From Bombardia bombarda (taxonomy: Eukaryota; Ascomycota; Sordariomycetes; Sordariales; Lasiosphaeriaceae), in contig JAULSR010000001.1 in assembly GCA_030512295.1 (NCBI GenBank), forward strand, positions 10,005,001 to 10,069,000: DNA of 64,000 nucleotides, read 5' to 3'. The position numbers and the translations under genes were made by a program. Each line of letters starts with the position of its first letter. Position 1 is the stretch's first letter. Below are positions 23,193 through 34,313 of the stretch, piece after piece. The notes under the pieces are model-generated. The model worked only from the letters and a program-made list of their open reading frames with translations, had not been told where the DNA came from and ran no database searches.

Positions 23193-25019
23193 ATGGACTG
23201 GCGCAAGAAGACGGGCATGGTGCTCTTGTCCAACTCAATCACGCCCGCACCAGTGCCAGTAAAGAAACCCAACACTTTGAGGGAAAGCAGCAAAAGGATA
23301 CCATCAGCTTCATCACCAGCGGCAGCAGTATCACGCACATTACCCACGAGAAGAAAGGTCACCCCAACTATCACCAACAACAGCAAGAGGCAGACCATGC
23401 AGTCGCCACCGTCACGCTCCTCCGACTCCACATTCTCGTCGACTGGCAACGATGGGCGGACACCCATCAACCCGCTCTCGTCCCTCGACGAGTTCATCGC
23501 GCCCTGCCCCAACTTCCGCATCCTCGTTCTCGGCAACGCCGAGTCCACCAAGCAAGAAATCTTCTCGCACGTCTTCGGCGTCGACCTGGAGAAGAAGCTC
23601 CTCGCCGACGCCTTCGACACCGCCCACGCGGTGCCCCAGCCCCTGGACCTGCACAGCCAAAACGGCGGCCTGACCGTCTACACCTCGGCCAACTTCGGCA
23701 CCGGCGACGAGTCGGCCTACGCGCGCGCCTGCGACTTCATCGGCTCGAGCTTCCAGGAAGAGGCCGGCGACAACGACCGCATCCACTGCATCTGGTACTG
23801 CGTCGCCGCCGACGAGTCGCGCGACGTGCACCCGCTCGAGGCCCGCTTCTTCGCCAACCTCGCCAGCATCGCCCCCCACGTGCCCGTCGTCCTGCTCTTC
23901 ACAAAGTACGACGACTTCGTCGCCCAGGTCCAGGTCGACTGGGCCCACACCGCCCAGCAGCGCGGCCAGTCCAAGGTCGCCGTCGCCCACATCCTGCGCG
24001 GGCTCGCCGCCAAGCAGTTCGAGAAGACGGTCGGCCGCAAGTGGGACGACGCCTTCTTGTCCGCGCTGGGCGGCCGCAGCAGGGCGCAGCAGATCCCGCG
24101 CGTCTGCGTGGCCAGTGGGGCCGAGGAGGAGCTAGACGAGGACGATGAGGAGGTGGGTAACGGACCGTGCGAGCACTCGAGCTTCGACAGGCTGGTGGCG
24201 AGCACGATGGGCATCTTGCGGGACGCGAGCGTCAAGCTAGCGTTTGCAGCTGCTCAGCGCGACTCGGCGAGCGTGTCGACGCACTTTTGCGCCGACGTGG
24301 CGGCCGACTACTTCACCGTCGACACGGGCCACGCGCGCAAGGCGGACGGCGTGGACATGCGCGACATCGTGCCGAACTTCTGGGCAAAGGCAGTCCGCAT
24401 CTTCAACATGCGGGATGTCGGGTCCGTGCTGACGGACAGCAAGCTGCTCGGCAGGGTGCTGCACGCGGCGTTTCTGGACACCAGCCAGCAGCCCATCATG
24501 ACGGAGTGTCTGTCGCACAGCGGGACGGAGCCGACGCTGTTCCTCGGTCTGAGCCCGCACGAGCGCGCCGTGCTGCTCGCCCAGGTGCTCGGCGAGATTG
24601 TGCTCTTCCTGCACAAGCTGGCGGATACACAGTGGCCGCACGGGGGCAGCGGTGGCCCTACAGCGCTGGCGCCGCCCTCGCTGACCAGCCGGACGGTCGA
24701 GCGGGTGCTGGCCGAGTTTAGGGAGGGCCAAGCCAAGACTGAGGTGCTGGATATTGTGGAGGCGAGCAGGATATTTAGTTCGTGCCAGCTGCGACAGGGC
24801 GTGTCGGACCTGATTACCAAGGCGGTCGAGCAGGCGGATAGGGTTGTGTCGCTGGCGCCGCCGAAACCGGCGGTGATGAATAACAGGGCGGTGGTGGTGG
24901 TGGACGATGACGCGGGGGACGGCATGCGTGACATCTCGTTGAGCTTTGTCAATGATAAGGGCGTGGGGCCTGATGATATGGTCCTGCCGTGCGGGTTGCG
25001 GATCCTACCGTTGAACTGA
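23193..25019 (+). CDS. P-loop GTPase-like protein with degenerate G1 motif
   Basis: Single exon; 608 residues from the ATG at 23193. An internal ATG at 23397 is an alternative start. After a disordered N-terminal region, the segment FRILVLGNAESTKQEIF (around residue 114) sits where a GTPase P-loop is expected. The canonical GxxxxGK[ST] is missing: GNAESTK has lost the second glycine-lysine pair. A G4-like TKYD follows at about residues 237-240 after a hydrophobic strand (HVPVVLLF). Between them the DRIHCIWYCV strand fits a GTPase core. The C-terminal half is helical with no recognised domain. This resembles fungal G-domain proteins. It may bind nucleotide weakly or not at all. Coding DNA changes from C-rich to G-rich around 24100. 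Confidence 0.75.
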   Translation: MDWRKKTGMVLLSNSITPAPVPVKKPNTLRESSKRIPSASSPAAAVSRTLPTRRKVTPTITNNSKRQTMQSPPSRSSDSTFSSTGNDGRTPINPLSSLDEFIAPCPNFRILVLGNAESTKQEIFSHVFGVDLEKKLLADAFDTAHAVPQPLDLHSQNGGLTVYTSANFGTGDESAYARACDFIGSSFQEEAGDNDRIHCIWYCVAADESRDVHPLEARFFANLASIAPHVPVVLLFTKYDDFVAQVQVDWAHTAQQRGQSKVAVAHILRGLAAKQFEKTVGRKWDDAFLSALGGRSRAQQIPRVCVASGAEEELDEDDEEVGNGPCEHSSFDRLVASTMGILRDASVKLAFAAAQRDSASVSTHFCADVAADYFTVDTGHARKADGVDMRDIVPNFWAKAVRIFNMRDVGSVLTDSKLLGRVLHAAFLDTSQQPIMTECLSHSGTEPTLFLGLSPHERAVLLAQVLGEIVLFLHKLADTQWPHGGSGGPTALAPPSLTSRTVERVLAEFREGQAKTEVLDIVEASRIFSSCQLRQGVSDLITKAVEQADRVVSLAPPKPAVMNNRAVVVVDDDAGDGMRDISLSFVNDKGVGPDDMVLPCGLRILPLN

Positions 25020-26267
25020 GCGGGACTGAGCTGAGCGAGGCGTCGCTGGGATGGGTTGGATACCCAGGCCGGCTGGTTGGCTGAGTTTATTTTGGAAATT
25101 CTTTCGTCATCGTGAGGCAGGGTTGGAAGATGGGTCGAAGGTCAGGGTATTTTGAGGATATATGACAGGATGGACCATCGATGTGATCGGTATTGGTCGA
25201 CTGGCAGGGGGTATTTTGATTTGTACGGGCGTTATCAAGGTGACGCGGGTTTAGAATTTAACGCGCAGGGTGGGATCATGCTGGTAGATTCTTAGGTTAG
25301 GTGTTATCACTGCAGCAAGTAGGATTATCAATGACATGTTTTGTTGATTTGCATTCGTAGTTGACGGCTCGTTGATGTGGGACGCTTGATGCGATGATGT
25401 AAGGTTAGGGTCGAATGAGGTGCGGTTCAGCTCTGAGAGGTTAGTGCTAAAGACTTGTCAGCGGGTCTGTGTTCTCGATTGCTAGCCTATTCATGGGTGC
25501 TGTGCATCACCTAGTAGAATAAGTGGTGTGGTAGAAGATCGATAGGTATGGTGAATTCCAATTCTATTATTACGCACTGGCTGTCATGTCCTTGCGGCCG
25601 TTGTGTACAATCAATCCGCCTCGGGAGCAAAACTACTGGTCACTTCAGGGGAGTCAGACTTGAACGATTGGTCTATCGAAGTGCAAAAATTCCTGAAAGG
25701 GCATTACGGTCTACTCTTTACCGTGCGTGTTCGTAACACATGGCTAGTAAACAAGGCAGTGCCAGCCGCGATTGGAGTGTGGATTGGTTCGGGAATTGTG
25801 GATGGGGGAAGTTGTTTGTTTGTTTGTTTGTCTGTTTGTTGTTTGCTACATTCACTGTCCGGGACAGGATGGGAGAACAACAAGGCGGTTTGCGCGAATC
25901 ACGGTACATGTACGTAAATATCCCCATCTCATCTCTTGTCTCCTTTTATGTTGTATCACACAGGGGCCGTTGCATCGCTTTGTACTCGAGCGGCGGTGCG
26001 TAATCACTCTTAGGATACGTAAGGTAGGTACGTATTTCTGTCCCGAAATGGTGATACCAGGCCTGAATGATAAGTAGGTGTAAAAGGCATCGCCCCCAGG
26101 GGACCTTGAGCATGCTTTCTCTGTCCTGCATCGCATCAACCACATCAGTAGCCTACATCATCTTCAGCACCTGCAACTTGAACATCCCCCCTTAGCCCCG
26201 AGCTTGCGAAGAATATCCTTATTCTCAACCGACAAATCTTTCCCTTGCAGAGACTTCAGACTTCAAC
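25020..26267. other. Intergenic, no gene recognised
   Basis: A 1.25-kb spacer, moderately AT-rich. It has a TTTG tetranucleotide run near 25811-25842 and an AGGTAGGTACG word near 26028. No gene or RNA is recognised. Confidence 0.5.
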
Positions 26268-27058
26268 ATGTCAGATGAATCGTTCAAGCACATCGAGGGA
26301 CGCATCTGTTGGGAGTTGCCGAAGGCAATTCCATTGTCTGAGGAAATGATCAAGTACATCGACGGTGCCATCTGCTGGGAGTTGTGGAGTGAGTCTCTTC
26401 ATCCTATTCATGACGACAACATAAACCAAAACATTGGCCCCAGTCAGTTCGGCTGACAACCGGTTGCAATGTGCAACACATGCCAATGCAGTCAAATGGT
26501 ACAACGGTGAGGTGAAGATATACGACAAAGAAACGCCCGAAATCGTAGTTGAAGAAGCTATCGACGAGGTCATGTCCGACAACGACTGCGATAGATATCA
26601 TGTCCAAGCTTATGCTCGGAAGAAACAAATGGAAAATGCCAATGACAAGAATTTAGCGGCCTTCTGGGCACTTGTGGAGGAGAGGGCGACGAGTAAGTAT
26701 CTCTGAGTGCATCTAGTCAGCTTCGATTTCGAAGAAAGATTACCTTAATCTTGAAAACTTCAAGTATCGAAATCCAATCGGTCTTGCCGCTTACCGTAAA
26801 GAGTAGACCTACAGGACAAAAAGATATAGAATACTGACATTTTATCAATATATAGATTACTACCTTGATGAAGCGGAGGTCCGTGAATCAGAGAAAAAGG
26901 AGACTCAATCGCAGCACGATGCGATATTGGGTATTGAAGGATACGGCAACGCGACGGGTAATGTTTGCCATCACGGCAGGACACTACCGCCCATGAAAGT
27001 ACTACCCGTCGCGCTTTTGGACGCGGCGATGATTTACGGAATGATACAGTCTTGTTGA
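26268..27058 (+). CDS. Unknown three-exon protein with a duplicated ICWEL motif
   Basis: Exons 26268-26388, 26492-26692 and 26856-27058, joined by introns of 103 and 163 bp. Donors are GTGAGT and GTAAGT, acceptors GCAG and ATAG, and TGAC-like branch sites precede both acceptors. The three exons stay in phase and give 174 residues. The first exon carries two close copies of one motif: FKHIEGRICWELPKAI and IKYIDGAICWELW. The second exon is acidic and starts with KWYNGEVKIYDKETPE. A charged helical region and a more hydrophobic end follow. No signal peptide or membrane segment is visible. I do not recognise any family. Consistent splice signals and phase are the main evidence for a real gene. 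The last 70 bp could hide another intron. Confidence 0.6.
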
Positions 27059-27331
27059 TATTTTTCTTGGCCTCGACACAGTGGTTAATACTTAATTAAC
27101 ATGTACAGACTTTGAAGTAGGCAGACAATATTTAACTGACGCGTTGATAAAAACTTGTATTTGCGTGACATGCGCTCAAACACTAATAAAGTGGAGATGA
27201 TTGCCCTGTCTCAGCGACCCATTCAGCAAAAGAAAACAACACGATCAAGTGTTTGTTACACGCGACATACACTCACAGACTTCGTGACATAACAAGACGG
27301 TTTGTAGCAAAATGCAAAAGATATGTGTGAT

Positions 27332-27420
27332 CTCTCCCGCCGGGAATTGAACCCGGGTCCCGAGCGATGCCGAACTTGACAGATGACAAGCTCATATACT
27401 GACCACTATACTACGGAAGA
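27332..27420 (-). tRNA. tRNA-Asp (anticodon GTC) with a 17-nt intron
   Basis: Reading the minus strand, the acceptor strands TCTTCCG and CGGGAGA pair over 7 bp with one G-U. The D-arm reads TAGTATAGTGGTCAGTA. The anticodon stem TGAGC pairs with GCTCG, and the loop begins TTGTCA with anticodon GTC. The T-arm is perfect (CCGGG TTCAATT CCCGG). An intron of 17 nt lies at 27367-27383, directly after position 37, the canonical place for nuclear tRNA introns. The mature molecule has 72 nt. This is the only confidently intact RNA gene in the window. Confidence 0.93.
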
Positions 27421-29100
27421 CTTGAAGGTGTGAGCACCTGTCGTAGTTGACGGTTGCAACTGTCCGAGACCCACATCTATATATACCCCAGGATGACTTA
27501 CTCCCTTTTGACTGGGGGAGATCGCTTTCGTCCACAGACTTTACTCCGCGACTCTTTGATCACAAAATCAAATATTCTTGCTGCAAGGGCATTCGAGATA
27601 GATTCATTAAAAAACTATATCAAATCTAGCGGAGGAGAAGTCTCGACCTTCAGATTGATGTTCAATCACTGGAGAGTGAAAGAAGGTTTAGTTTTGAGAT
27701 AACCAACCTTGGTTTACATGAAACATGAACATGTCAGCCAACACAATCCTGATTTCGCCCCAATAAGTCAGCCTCACAAGGCAACATCCAAATGAGCACT
27801 GGGACAGACACTAGGACTCTCGACATCTATCTCAAATGCCAACGAGAAAGGATATATTGATATTGTTGGCTACAACACGTCACCAAGTGCCCAATGGCGA
27901 CTGTACCGCCTTCGCTATCAACAGGAAGCGGGATAAGTAGACTTCATATAGACTGGCATACTGTCTAGACCTAATAGGTATAAGAATCCGTATGCATAGC
28001 TGTTTGGAGGACAGTATCAACTACGCTCCAGCTCCCAGAGGCAGAATGCGCTCTATACTGGCCGTGACAGACCACATGTGTATGTATCATCGTGCTCATA
28101 GATATCTTACGCCTAGTTCTCTTGCCTTACATCGACAGAAGACTGGGCTTTACCTCCGTGACCACTCGACCGCTCAAGATTAGCGACATGACCTAGATCT
28201 TGATGGAGCAACGGCGCTGAGACAGGGGGGCTGTTCCCTGCAGATGCTAGCAATGCCGCTAAGGGGCGCGTCGAAAGAGGGGCCGTCCCTAAGCTTTCAG
28301 GGCGCAATCGTGAATGGCCAGCGGCTGCAGGGGAGGCATTCTGCCTGGTGGACTGACATGTGGGAGTCCATTTCCGGATGTGTGTCCTACTGTGTACTTG
28401 AGTAGGTGTAGAGCGGGTGCGTGCATAATGTCATTGGAGGCTGCATTATAGACGACGTATATGGATGGACAGATGGGCAGAGAGTGGCCGAGGGATCGAC
28501 TAAACTCCCTCTCGCTTCTGGATGCTATTGGCATGGGTTGGGTGCTACTATCTACGGACACTCATGTGTAGTTACGTAGTTCCTGGAGAATAGAGGACCC
28601 ATGATGGGAAACTCGGGGCCCGATAAAAGTTGTGTTTTTCCGCCGGTCTAGGTACCTGTTTCAATCTGCCAGCTACGAGTAGCCCTACGGCTTGTGCTTG
28701 GCTATACCTCAACGGCGGGGTAAACGTTTTCCCCAAATGCAACGTGCTTGACGCGCGGCCCTAGGCGAGGAAAATAATTTCTCTAGGAAGACAACCGTGG
28801 GTGTAACGTGCAACGGTTCGACGCGACAATAGCGGGCTGAACAGGCTTGGGGATTGTACCACAACGATATGCTGGGCAGCTTTGGGAAGGTGAGAGGAGC
28901 TATATTTCTCCGTTTGAATCAATCACCGAACCAGTCAGCCAGTTGCCCACAAACGGGGCAGCTGGTTAACCGTCCTGTATCGTGATGCTCTTCGACCAAG
29001 GATGATCCCTTGCCATGCGAGCCGAGCTAACAGGCGAGTGAACTCAACGTGATAACCATGCGGAATAGGCCATGGGTTAAGGGAAGAAGTGTGGACTTAC
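27421..29100. other. Gene-poor stretch, possible gene relics
   Basis: About 1.7 kb contains no gene I can support. Short words around 27820-27950 and 28110-28300 recall ankyrin-type sequence, but the frames are interrupted and the resemblance is weak. Confidence 0.4.
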
Positions 29101-29106
29101 TATATA
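29101..29106 (+). promoter_or_regulatory. TATA-like box upstream of tannase
   Basis: TATATA lies 122 bp before the tannase ATG, within the usual distance of a fungal core promoter. No CreA or other specific site was assessed. Confidence 0.4.
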
Positions 29107-29227
29107 GGCGAACCAACTCGCCCTCACCTTGGCTCTCTCCTTTCATTGGTATCCGGAATTCTCTGGAAGCCACTCCCCCAATTCGTTTGCCACCCCATTG
29201 ACTTGGTCTGACAAACGACACCCCACG

Positions 29228-31039
29228 ATGCCTTCATCTCTCAACCTAGGGCTATTTGCCCTGGTATCTGCCTCGTCTTTCTTTACCCGCGGCGAGTGCA
29301 TAGAAGTCAAACGGAATACGCCCCTCTCCAGTATCTGCACCGCCCCATACGTGCAGGCGGCTCTCCCAGCGGCAGGCTTCTACCCAGGCATTGCCATTGA
29401 CGCCTCCTCGGTCCAGACAACCATCGTGAACAACGCGACTTTCAGCTCTGAGTGGTTCCCGACCAGCACCATCTCGTACTGCAACGTGACCTTTGCCTAT
29501 TCGCATACTAACATCCCCAACGACATCGTGCACGTCACGTACTGGGTGCCATCCCCATCAGAATTCAAGAACCGCTATGTCTCGACGGGCGGCGGTGGGC
29601 TGGCGATCAACTCAGGCAGCCGGTCCATACCCACAGGCATCATCGCGGGAGCAGTGTCGGGGCTGACAGACGGCGGGTTCGGGTCCTTCAATACGCAGTG
29701 GGACGCCGTGTTCCTCGCGGCCGATGGCAACGTCAACTGGCAGTCGGTGCACATGTTTGGCTACCAGGCGCACCACGAGCTGGCGACGCTGGGCAAGGAG
29801 TTCGCCAAGAAGCTCTTCAATCCTGCCAGCGGCAAGATCTTCTCCTATTACCAGGGCTGCTCCGAGGGCGGACGCGAGGGCTGGAGCCAGCTGCAGCGCT
29901 TCGCCGACCAGTTCGACGGTGCCGCCATCGGCGCGCCCGCCTTTCGCTTTGGCCAGCAGCAGGTCAACCACCTCACATCCAACGTCATCGAGCAGACCCT
30001 CGGCTACTACCCGCCGCCGTGCGAGCTCGAAAAGGTCGTTAACTTGACCATCGCTGCCTGCGACCCACTTGACGGCCGCATCGACGGCGTCATCGCCCGC
30101 TCAGACCTCTGCAAACTGCAGTTCAACATCAAATCCACCATCGGCACGCCCTACTACTGCGCCGCCAGCTCCGGCGGTGGCGGTGGCGGCCCCCCAGGCA
30201 AGCGACACCTCCTCGACGCTAGACAGTTCCCCGGCGGGGGCTCCACCCCAGAACAAAACGGCACCATCTCCGCCAAGGGCGTCGCCGTGGCCAGCGCCAT
30301 CCTCGCGGGCCTGCACGACTCCCAGAACCGGCTCGCCTACCTCTCCTACCAGCCCGGCGCGGGCTTCTCCGACGCGCGCACCGCCTACTCCCCCGCCACA
30401 AGCGCGTGGACCCTGAGCATCAGCGGCCTCGGCGGCGAGTGGGTGCGGCGCTTCCTGCAGCTCAAGGACGAGGCCAACCTGCCGTCGCTCGCGGGCGTCA
30501 CGTACGACACCCTGCGCGACTGGATGGCCTACGGGCAGGCCAAGTACACCGACACGCTGCAGACCACCCACCCGGACCTGACCGACCTCAAGGCGGCGGG
30601 GGCCAAAGTGGTGCACGTGCACGGCGAGGCCGACGACTCGATCCCGGCCGCGTCGTCGGTGCACTACTACGAGAGCGTCAAGAAGGTCATGTTCCCGGCG
30701 CTGGGGTTCAAGGAGGGCAGCGCGGCGCTGGATGAGTTTTATCGGTTGTATCTGGTCCCGGGCGGTGCGCACTGCGGCAAGAACAGGGCTATGCCGAACG
30801 GGCCGTGGCCGCAGACGACGCTGCAGACGGTGATTGACTGGGTTGAGAAGGGGGTCAAGCCGGATGTGCTGAGCGCGGTCGGTGGGACGGACAAGGGGAT
30901 TGATAGCCTGTGCAGGTGGCCGCTGAGGCCGCTGTGGAAGGGGACGGGCAAGAGTGCGAAGATGGAGTGTGTCTATGACCAGAAGAGCGTGGATACGTGG
31001 AAGTATGAGTTTGATGCGTACAAGCTGCCTGTATACTAG
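29228..31039 (+). CDS. Secreted tannase / feruloyl esterase family protein
   Basis: Single exon, 603 residues from the ATG at 29228, which opens a signal peptide ending near GEC. The tannase fold shows the nucleophile motif YYQGCSEGGREG (Ser near residue 212), the acid Asp in HGEADDSIP (near 467) and the His in PGGAHC (near 515). Cysteines next to the Ser and the His match the disulfide-linked CS-D-HC arrangement of this family. A Gly-rich loop is followed by PGKRHLL at about residues 322-328, a dibasic Kex2-type site. Processing at a comparable place yields two linked chains in the known Aspergillus tannase. Role: hydrolysis of galloyl or feruloyl esters of plant phenolics outside the cell; which ester cannot be told from sequence. 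Confidence 0.9.
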   Translation: MPSSLNLGLFALVSASSFFTRGECIEVKRNTPLSSICTAPYVQAALPAAGFYPGIAIDASSVQTTIVNNATFSSEWFPTSTISYCNVTFAYSHTNIPNDIVHVTYWVPSPSEFKNRYVSTGGGGLAINSGSRSIPTGIIAGAVSGLTDGGFGSFNTQWDAVFLAADGNVNWQSVHMFGYQAHHELATLGKEFAKKLFNPASGKIFSYYQGCSEGGREGWSQLQRFADQFDGAAIGAPAFRFGQQQVNHLTSNVIEQTLGYYPPPCELEKVVNLTIAACDPLDGRIDGVIARSDLCKLQFNIKSTIGTPYYCAASSGGGGGGPPGKRHLLDARQFPGGGSTPEQNGTISAKGVAVASAILAGLHDSQNRLAYLSYQPGAGFSDARTAYSPATSAWTLSISGLGGEWVRRFLQLKDEANLPSLAGVTYDTLRDWMAYGQAKYTDTLQTTHPDLTDLKAAGAKVVHVHGEADDSIPAASSVHYYESVKKVMFPALGFKEGSAALDEFYRLYLVPGGAHCGKNRAMPNGPWPQTTLQTVIDWVEKGVKPDVLSAVGGTDKGIDSLCRWPLRPLWKGTGKSAKMECVYDQKSVDTWKYEFDAYKLPVY

Positions 31040-31653
31040 ATATGGTTCTGGGTGGATGTGTCAATGTGTGGTAATTGTAATTGTAATCTTGTCATTTTGT
31101 AATGAACTCTCAATAATTCTATGGGTTGGGGTTTTGTGCGACTATCCATCATTTCAGCTCGCAGTGGTTTGGCCCCTTTGCTCCTTCCCGTCTTTGAGAA
31201 CGGAAACCCAGCACTGACATCGACAGCCGTCCCACCCGGCCCGACCAGCCTCCCCTTTCCCCCTTTTCCCCTTTTCCCCTTTTCCCCTTTTCCCCTTTTC
31301 CCATCTCGAGTCTGGGTTCCACACATAGCCAGGCAACAAAGGGTCAATCATACGCTATCACTCGTCCTATTGACTTCAGTTCCCCACGAGTCGCACAAGC
31401 TTAGAATATTCCTTGTTCGCGCCAGGCAACCGCCAGGCAGCCAAGGCGCCAGTTCACGGTTCAGCCCCCACCCGTGACCACGCGTTTCCTGCGTCTATAT
31501 CCATCACTCCTTCCTCGCTGGGAAGCTTTGCACACACATGCTCATTTCCCGCTCAATTGGCCGTCCCCCGCATCATCTAGCACTCTCTTGCTCTCTTTGC
31601 TTTGTCGGCAGCTCCATCCTTCTCTCCTCAACCAACAACAGTCGCAACTTGCA
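31040..31653. other. Intergenic with a TTTTCCCC tandem repeat
   Basis: This spacer includes the tannase 3' end and the leader of the DUF4246 gene. A pyrimidine 8-bp tandem repeat occupies 31251-31302. No gene is recognised. Confidence 0.6.
31251..31302 (+). repeat. Tandem repeat of TTTTCCCC (five copies)
   Basis: Five nearly perfect 8-bp pyrimidine units, about 350 bp upstream of the DUF4246 start codon. Such pure pyrimidine tracts can form unusual DNA structures, but no function is shown. Confidence 0.85.
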
Positions 31654-34080
31654 ATGTCATCAAACATGGACCAATCGACAGCTGCCAAAGTGCACCAATA
31701 TCTCGGAATCAATCTACCTCTGCGCCACGTCGAACAGCAAGTGAAGTATCACATTGGCGTCCCCAATGACTATGACACTTACTGCAACATTATGCCCGTC
31801 CGCGAGCTGTTTATGATGGTTACGATGGACCGCCTGTGCGACAAGCTAGACTGGCACGAGAAGGTGTTTGATGACCGCATCGTCGCTCGGTGGCGCAAGG
31901 AGGCCCTAGCCCAACCACAAGATCCACTTTACGACCAGATCCTTTCCACGCACCTTGGAACTGGCTGGGGGGCGTCGGAGCGCGATAGGCTTCCCTTACC
32001 TGTGCGCTCCAGGTTCATATCGGAAGAGGTTTTTGACTACTGCATTGCCGAGCTTAGATGCAAAGCCACCTTCTTCAAGGAGACAGGCCTGGTATACACC
32101 CTCGACACGGACGGGACTACCGTCGTCAAGTCAGACACTCTTGTGCCGCCTCATGTCCAGGACAGTCTGAAAGCGGCATTTGACAAGCTGCAAGCGGACC
32201 AATCCACAGAACCCGATTGGCATCCTGGAACGAATGAAATGGTTCAGAACCTGGTGCACCCGTCCATGTACCCTTTCGTCTATCGTATGGTCCCTCTCCC
32301 CCTTTCCCCCCTCTTCGTCGTATTCACCAAAGTCACCCTTACATGCATCGCGCTGACATCCAGCAGGTCGTTCCAACTTCATCCAGGAGGAGGTTGTCGG
32401 TATCGCTGACGCCATCGATAAATGGGCTGGCAAGGGCGAACCGCAAGAACCCAATAGCCCGGTCGTGGACCCTATGAGCACAGACTTTCCTCAGGAGTAC
32501 TGGTCCGAAGAGTATCAGTGGCTCCCTGCCAACCTTGAGATCCAGGAGAACGGGACGGTGAAGCTCGCAAGCTACATCAACAACCTTCACCCTAAGAAGT
32601 ACCCTGGTATTTACTCCACCATTGAGAAGTTGATCGGTATTGCCATCCCGGCGTGGGATCATGCTCTTGGGGGCCAGGTTATTGTCTCGGAGACCAATGA
32701 CGACTGTGGGTCACGATTTGATTTGCCCGAGAGTACTTATGAGTATGTTAGATCCGTTAATGCTCCTCGGAGCTATCCATTGTTCGCTCGCAATGATCCA
32801 TGAGCTGACCTTGTCCGCCACAGGAGCGAGGATCCATTCTGGGAACCGTTTAACGCCGGAGTACTAAAGAGATATGAGAAGCAGCATGGCAAACTCGACT
32901 TGGATGCGTTGGAGGATCAGATAGAGGATGAGTACGAAAACCTCTGCGACGAATTGGACTGGGACGAAGAGAACGAGCCAGCGCATGAGCTGGGAGTAAA
33001 GAATCAAGCCATCCTCAACATCAAGTGGAAGCACATTCGGGACCCCATTCTCACAGAGCCGAAGGAGTTCAAGCCTCTTGTGTATAAGAGCAAAGAAAAT
33101 CTGCTCGAAAATTTCGCAGATAGCGGGTTACAAGTCATCGTGAAGATGGCAAGCATTGAGCTGACGCCTGAGAAGCCAGATTTCCCTGTTGGCGGGTGGC
33201 ATGTGAGTCTTTCTTGACCTCTCTTCCTTACCCGTTTTTGGTGGGCGCCTAGTTGCTGACCCAGACTGCAGATCGAGGGTCAGATGAACGAACATATTGT
33301 CGCAACGGCGCTTTACTATCTTGACTCGGAGAACGTGACGCCAAGTCACCTGCAATTCCGCATGCAGACGAGTGAAGAACAGGACGACCTCATGGACAGG
33401 GCTGGGCAGGACCAATTCCACATTTATGAGCGCCTCTACGGTACCTCGCTGAAAGACTCGTCTGGTCTCGCTCTCCAGTATTATGGAGATGTTGAGACGC
33501 GAGAGGGAAGGCTGCTGGCCTTCCCGAATTCCCGGTATGTATCTCCGGCTCCTGCTCCCGAGTTCTCACATGTACCACAGGCTGACACGGAGCCGCCTCC
33601 ATTAGCCAACACCGCGTATCTCCTTTTAGCCTCAAGGACCCCACCAAGCCTGGTCACCGCCGCTTCATTGCCCTTTGGCTCGTGGATCCGATGCTACGCA
33701 TTGTGTCGACTGCCAACGTCCCCCCGCAGCAGATGGACTGGTGGGGCGAGGCGGTATTTGGCGACAAGGAGTCGTTTGCTGCCGCCAAGACAAAGGGCGA
33801 GATGCCGCCCGAGGTGATGCAGATCATGGTGGAACAGGGGGTCACGGGCAGGCTTGGCCTGGCACTTGACAAATTAGACGACCTCGTGGCATCCTCGACG
33901 GAGCGACTTCCTGCCGAGATCATGGACATGGTTCGCTCCCTTAAGCCGACTGAGGGCCTGATGTCGGTTGAGGAGGCACGGGAGCATCGGGAGAAGCTGA
34001 TGGAGGAACGCAGCCGGGCGGACCAGCTGTCTCAAGAAAAGTGGACGGAAACGAGCCTCTGGAACTTTTGCGAGCACTGA
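31654..34080 (+). CDS. DUF4246 family protein
   Basis: Five exons: 31654-32284, 32367-32742, 32824-33202, 33272-33534 and 33630-34080. Introns are 82, 81, 69 and 95 bp, with GTATGG, GTATGT, GTGAGT and GTATGT donors and AG acceptors. The product has 699 residues and all junctions keep phase. The protein matches the fungal DUF4246 pattern: an N-terminal helical part, then EEYQWLPANLEI, SYINNLHPKKYPGIYSTIEKLI, TPEKPDFPVGGWHIEGQMNEHIVATALYYLDSENV split by an intron, and HRRFIALWLVDP near the C-terminus. The HIEGxxNEHIVATALYYLDSENV stretch and the HRR resemble the iron and 2-oxoglutarate ligands of a double-stranded beta-helix dioxygenase. That link is my inference; the family function is not established. 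The start ATG at 31654 is the first in frame. Gene structure is well supported. Confidence 0.87.
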
Positions 34081-34313
34081 TACGGTACCGTTCTTGGAGT
34101 TTGGCCTCTTTGTCTTGCAGGGGCCAAGCTGACACCGATTTGGATGTGAAGTTTTGGATTATTTTGACATGACATATCTGGTCGTTTATTTTATTTTTGC
34201 GCTACGTACGTGATCTACTTATCTAGTCTACTACTACATATCTATCATATATATCATGGCCATGTCATATACAGTTATATCATCCATCATATACGTGTAA
34301 TCCAGAAAAGAAA

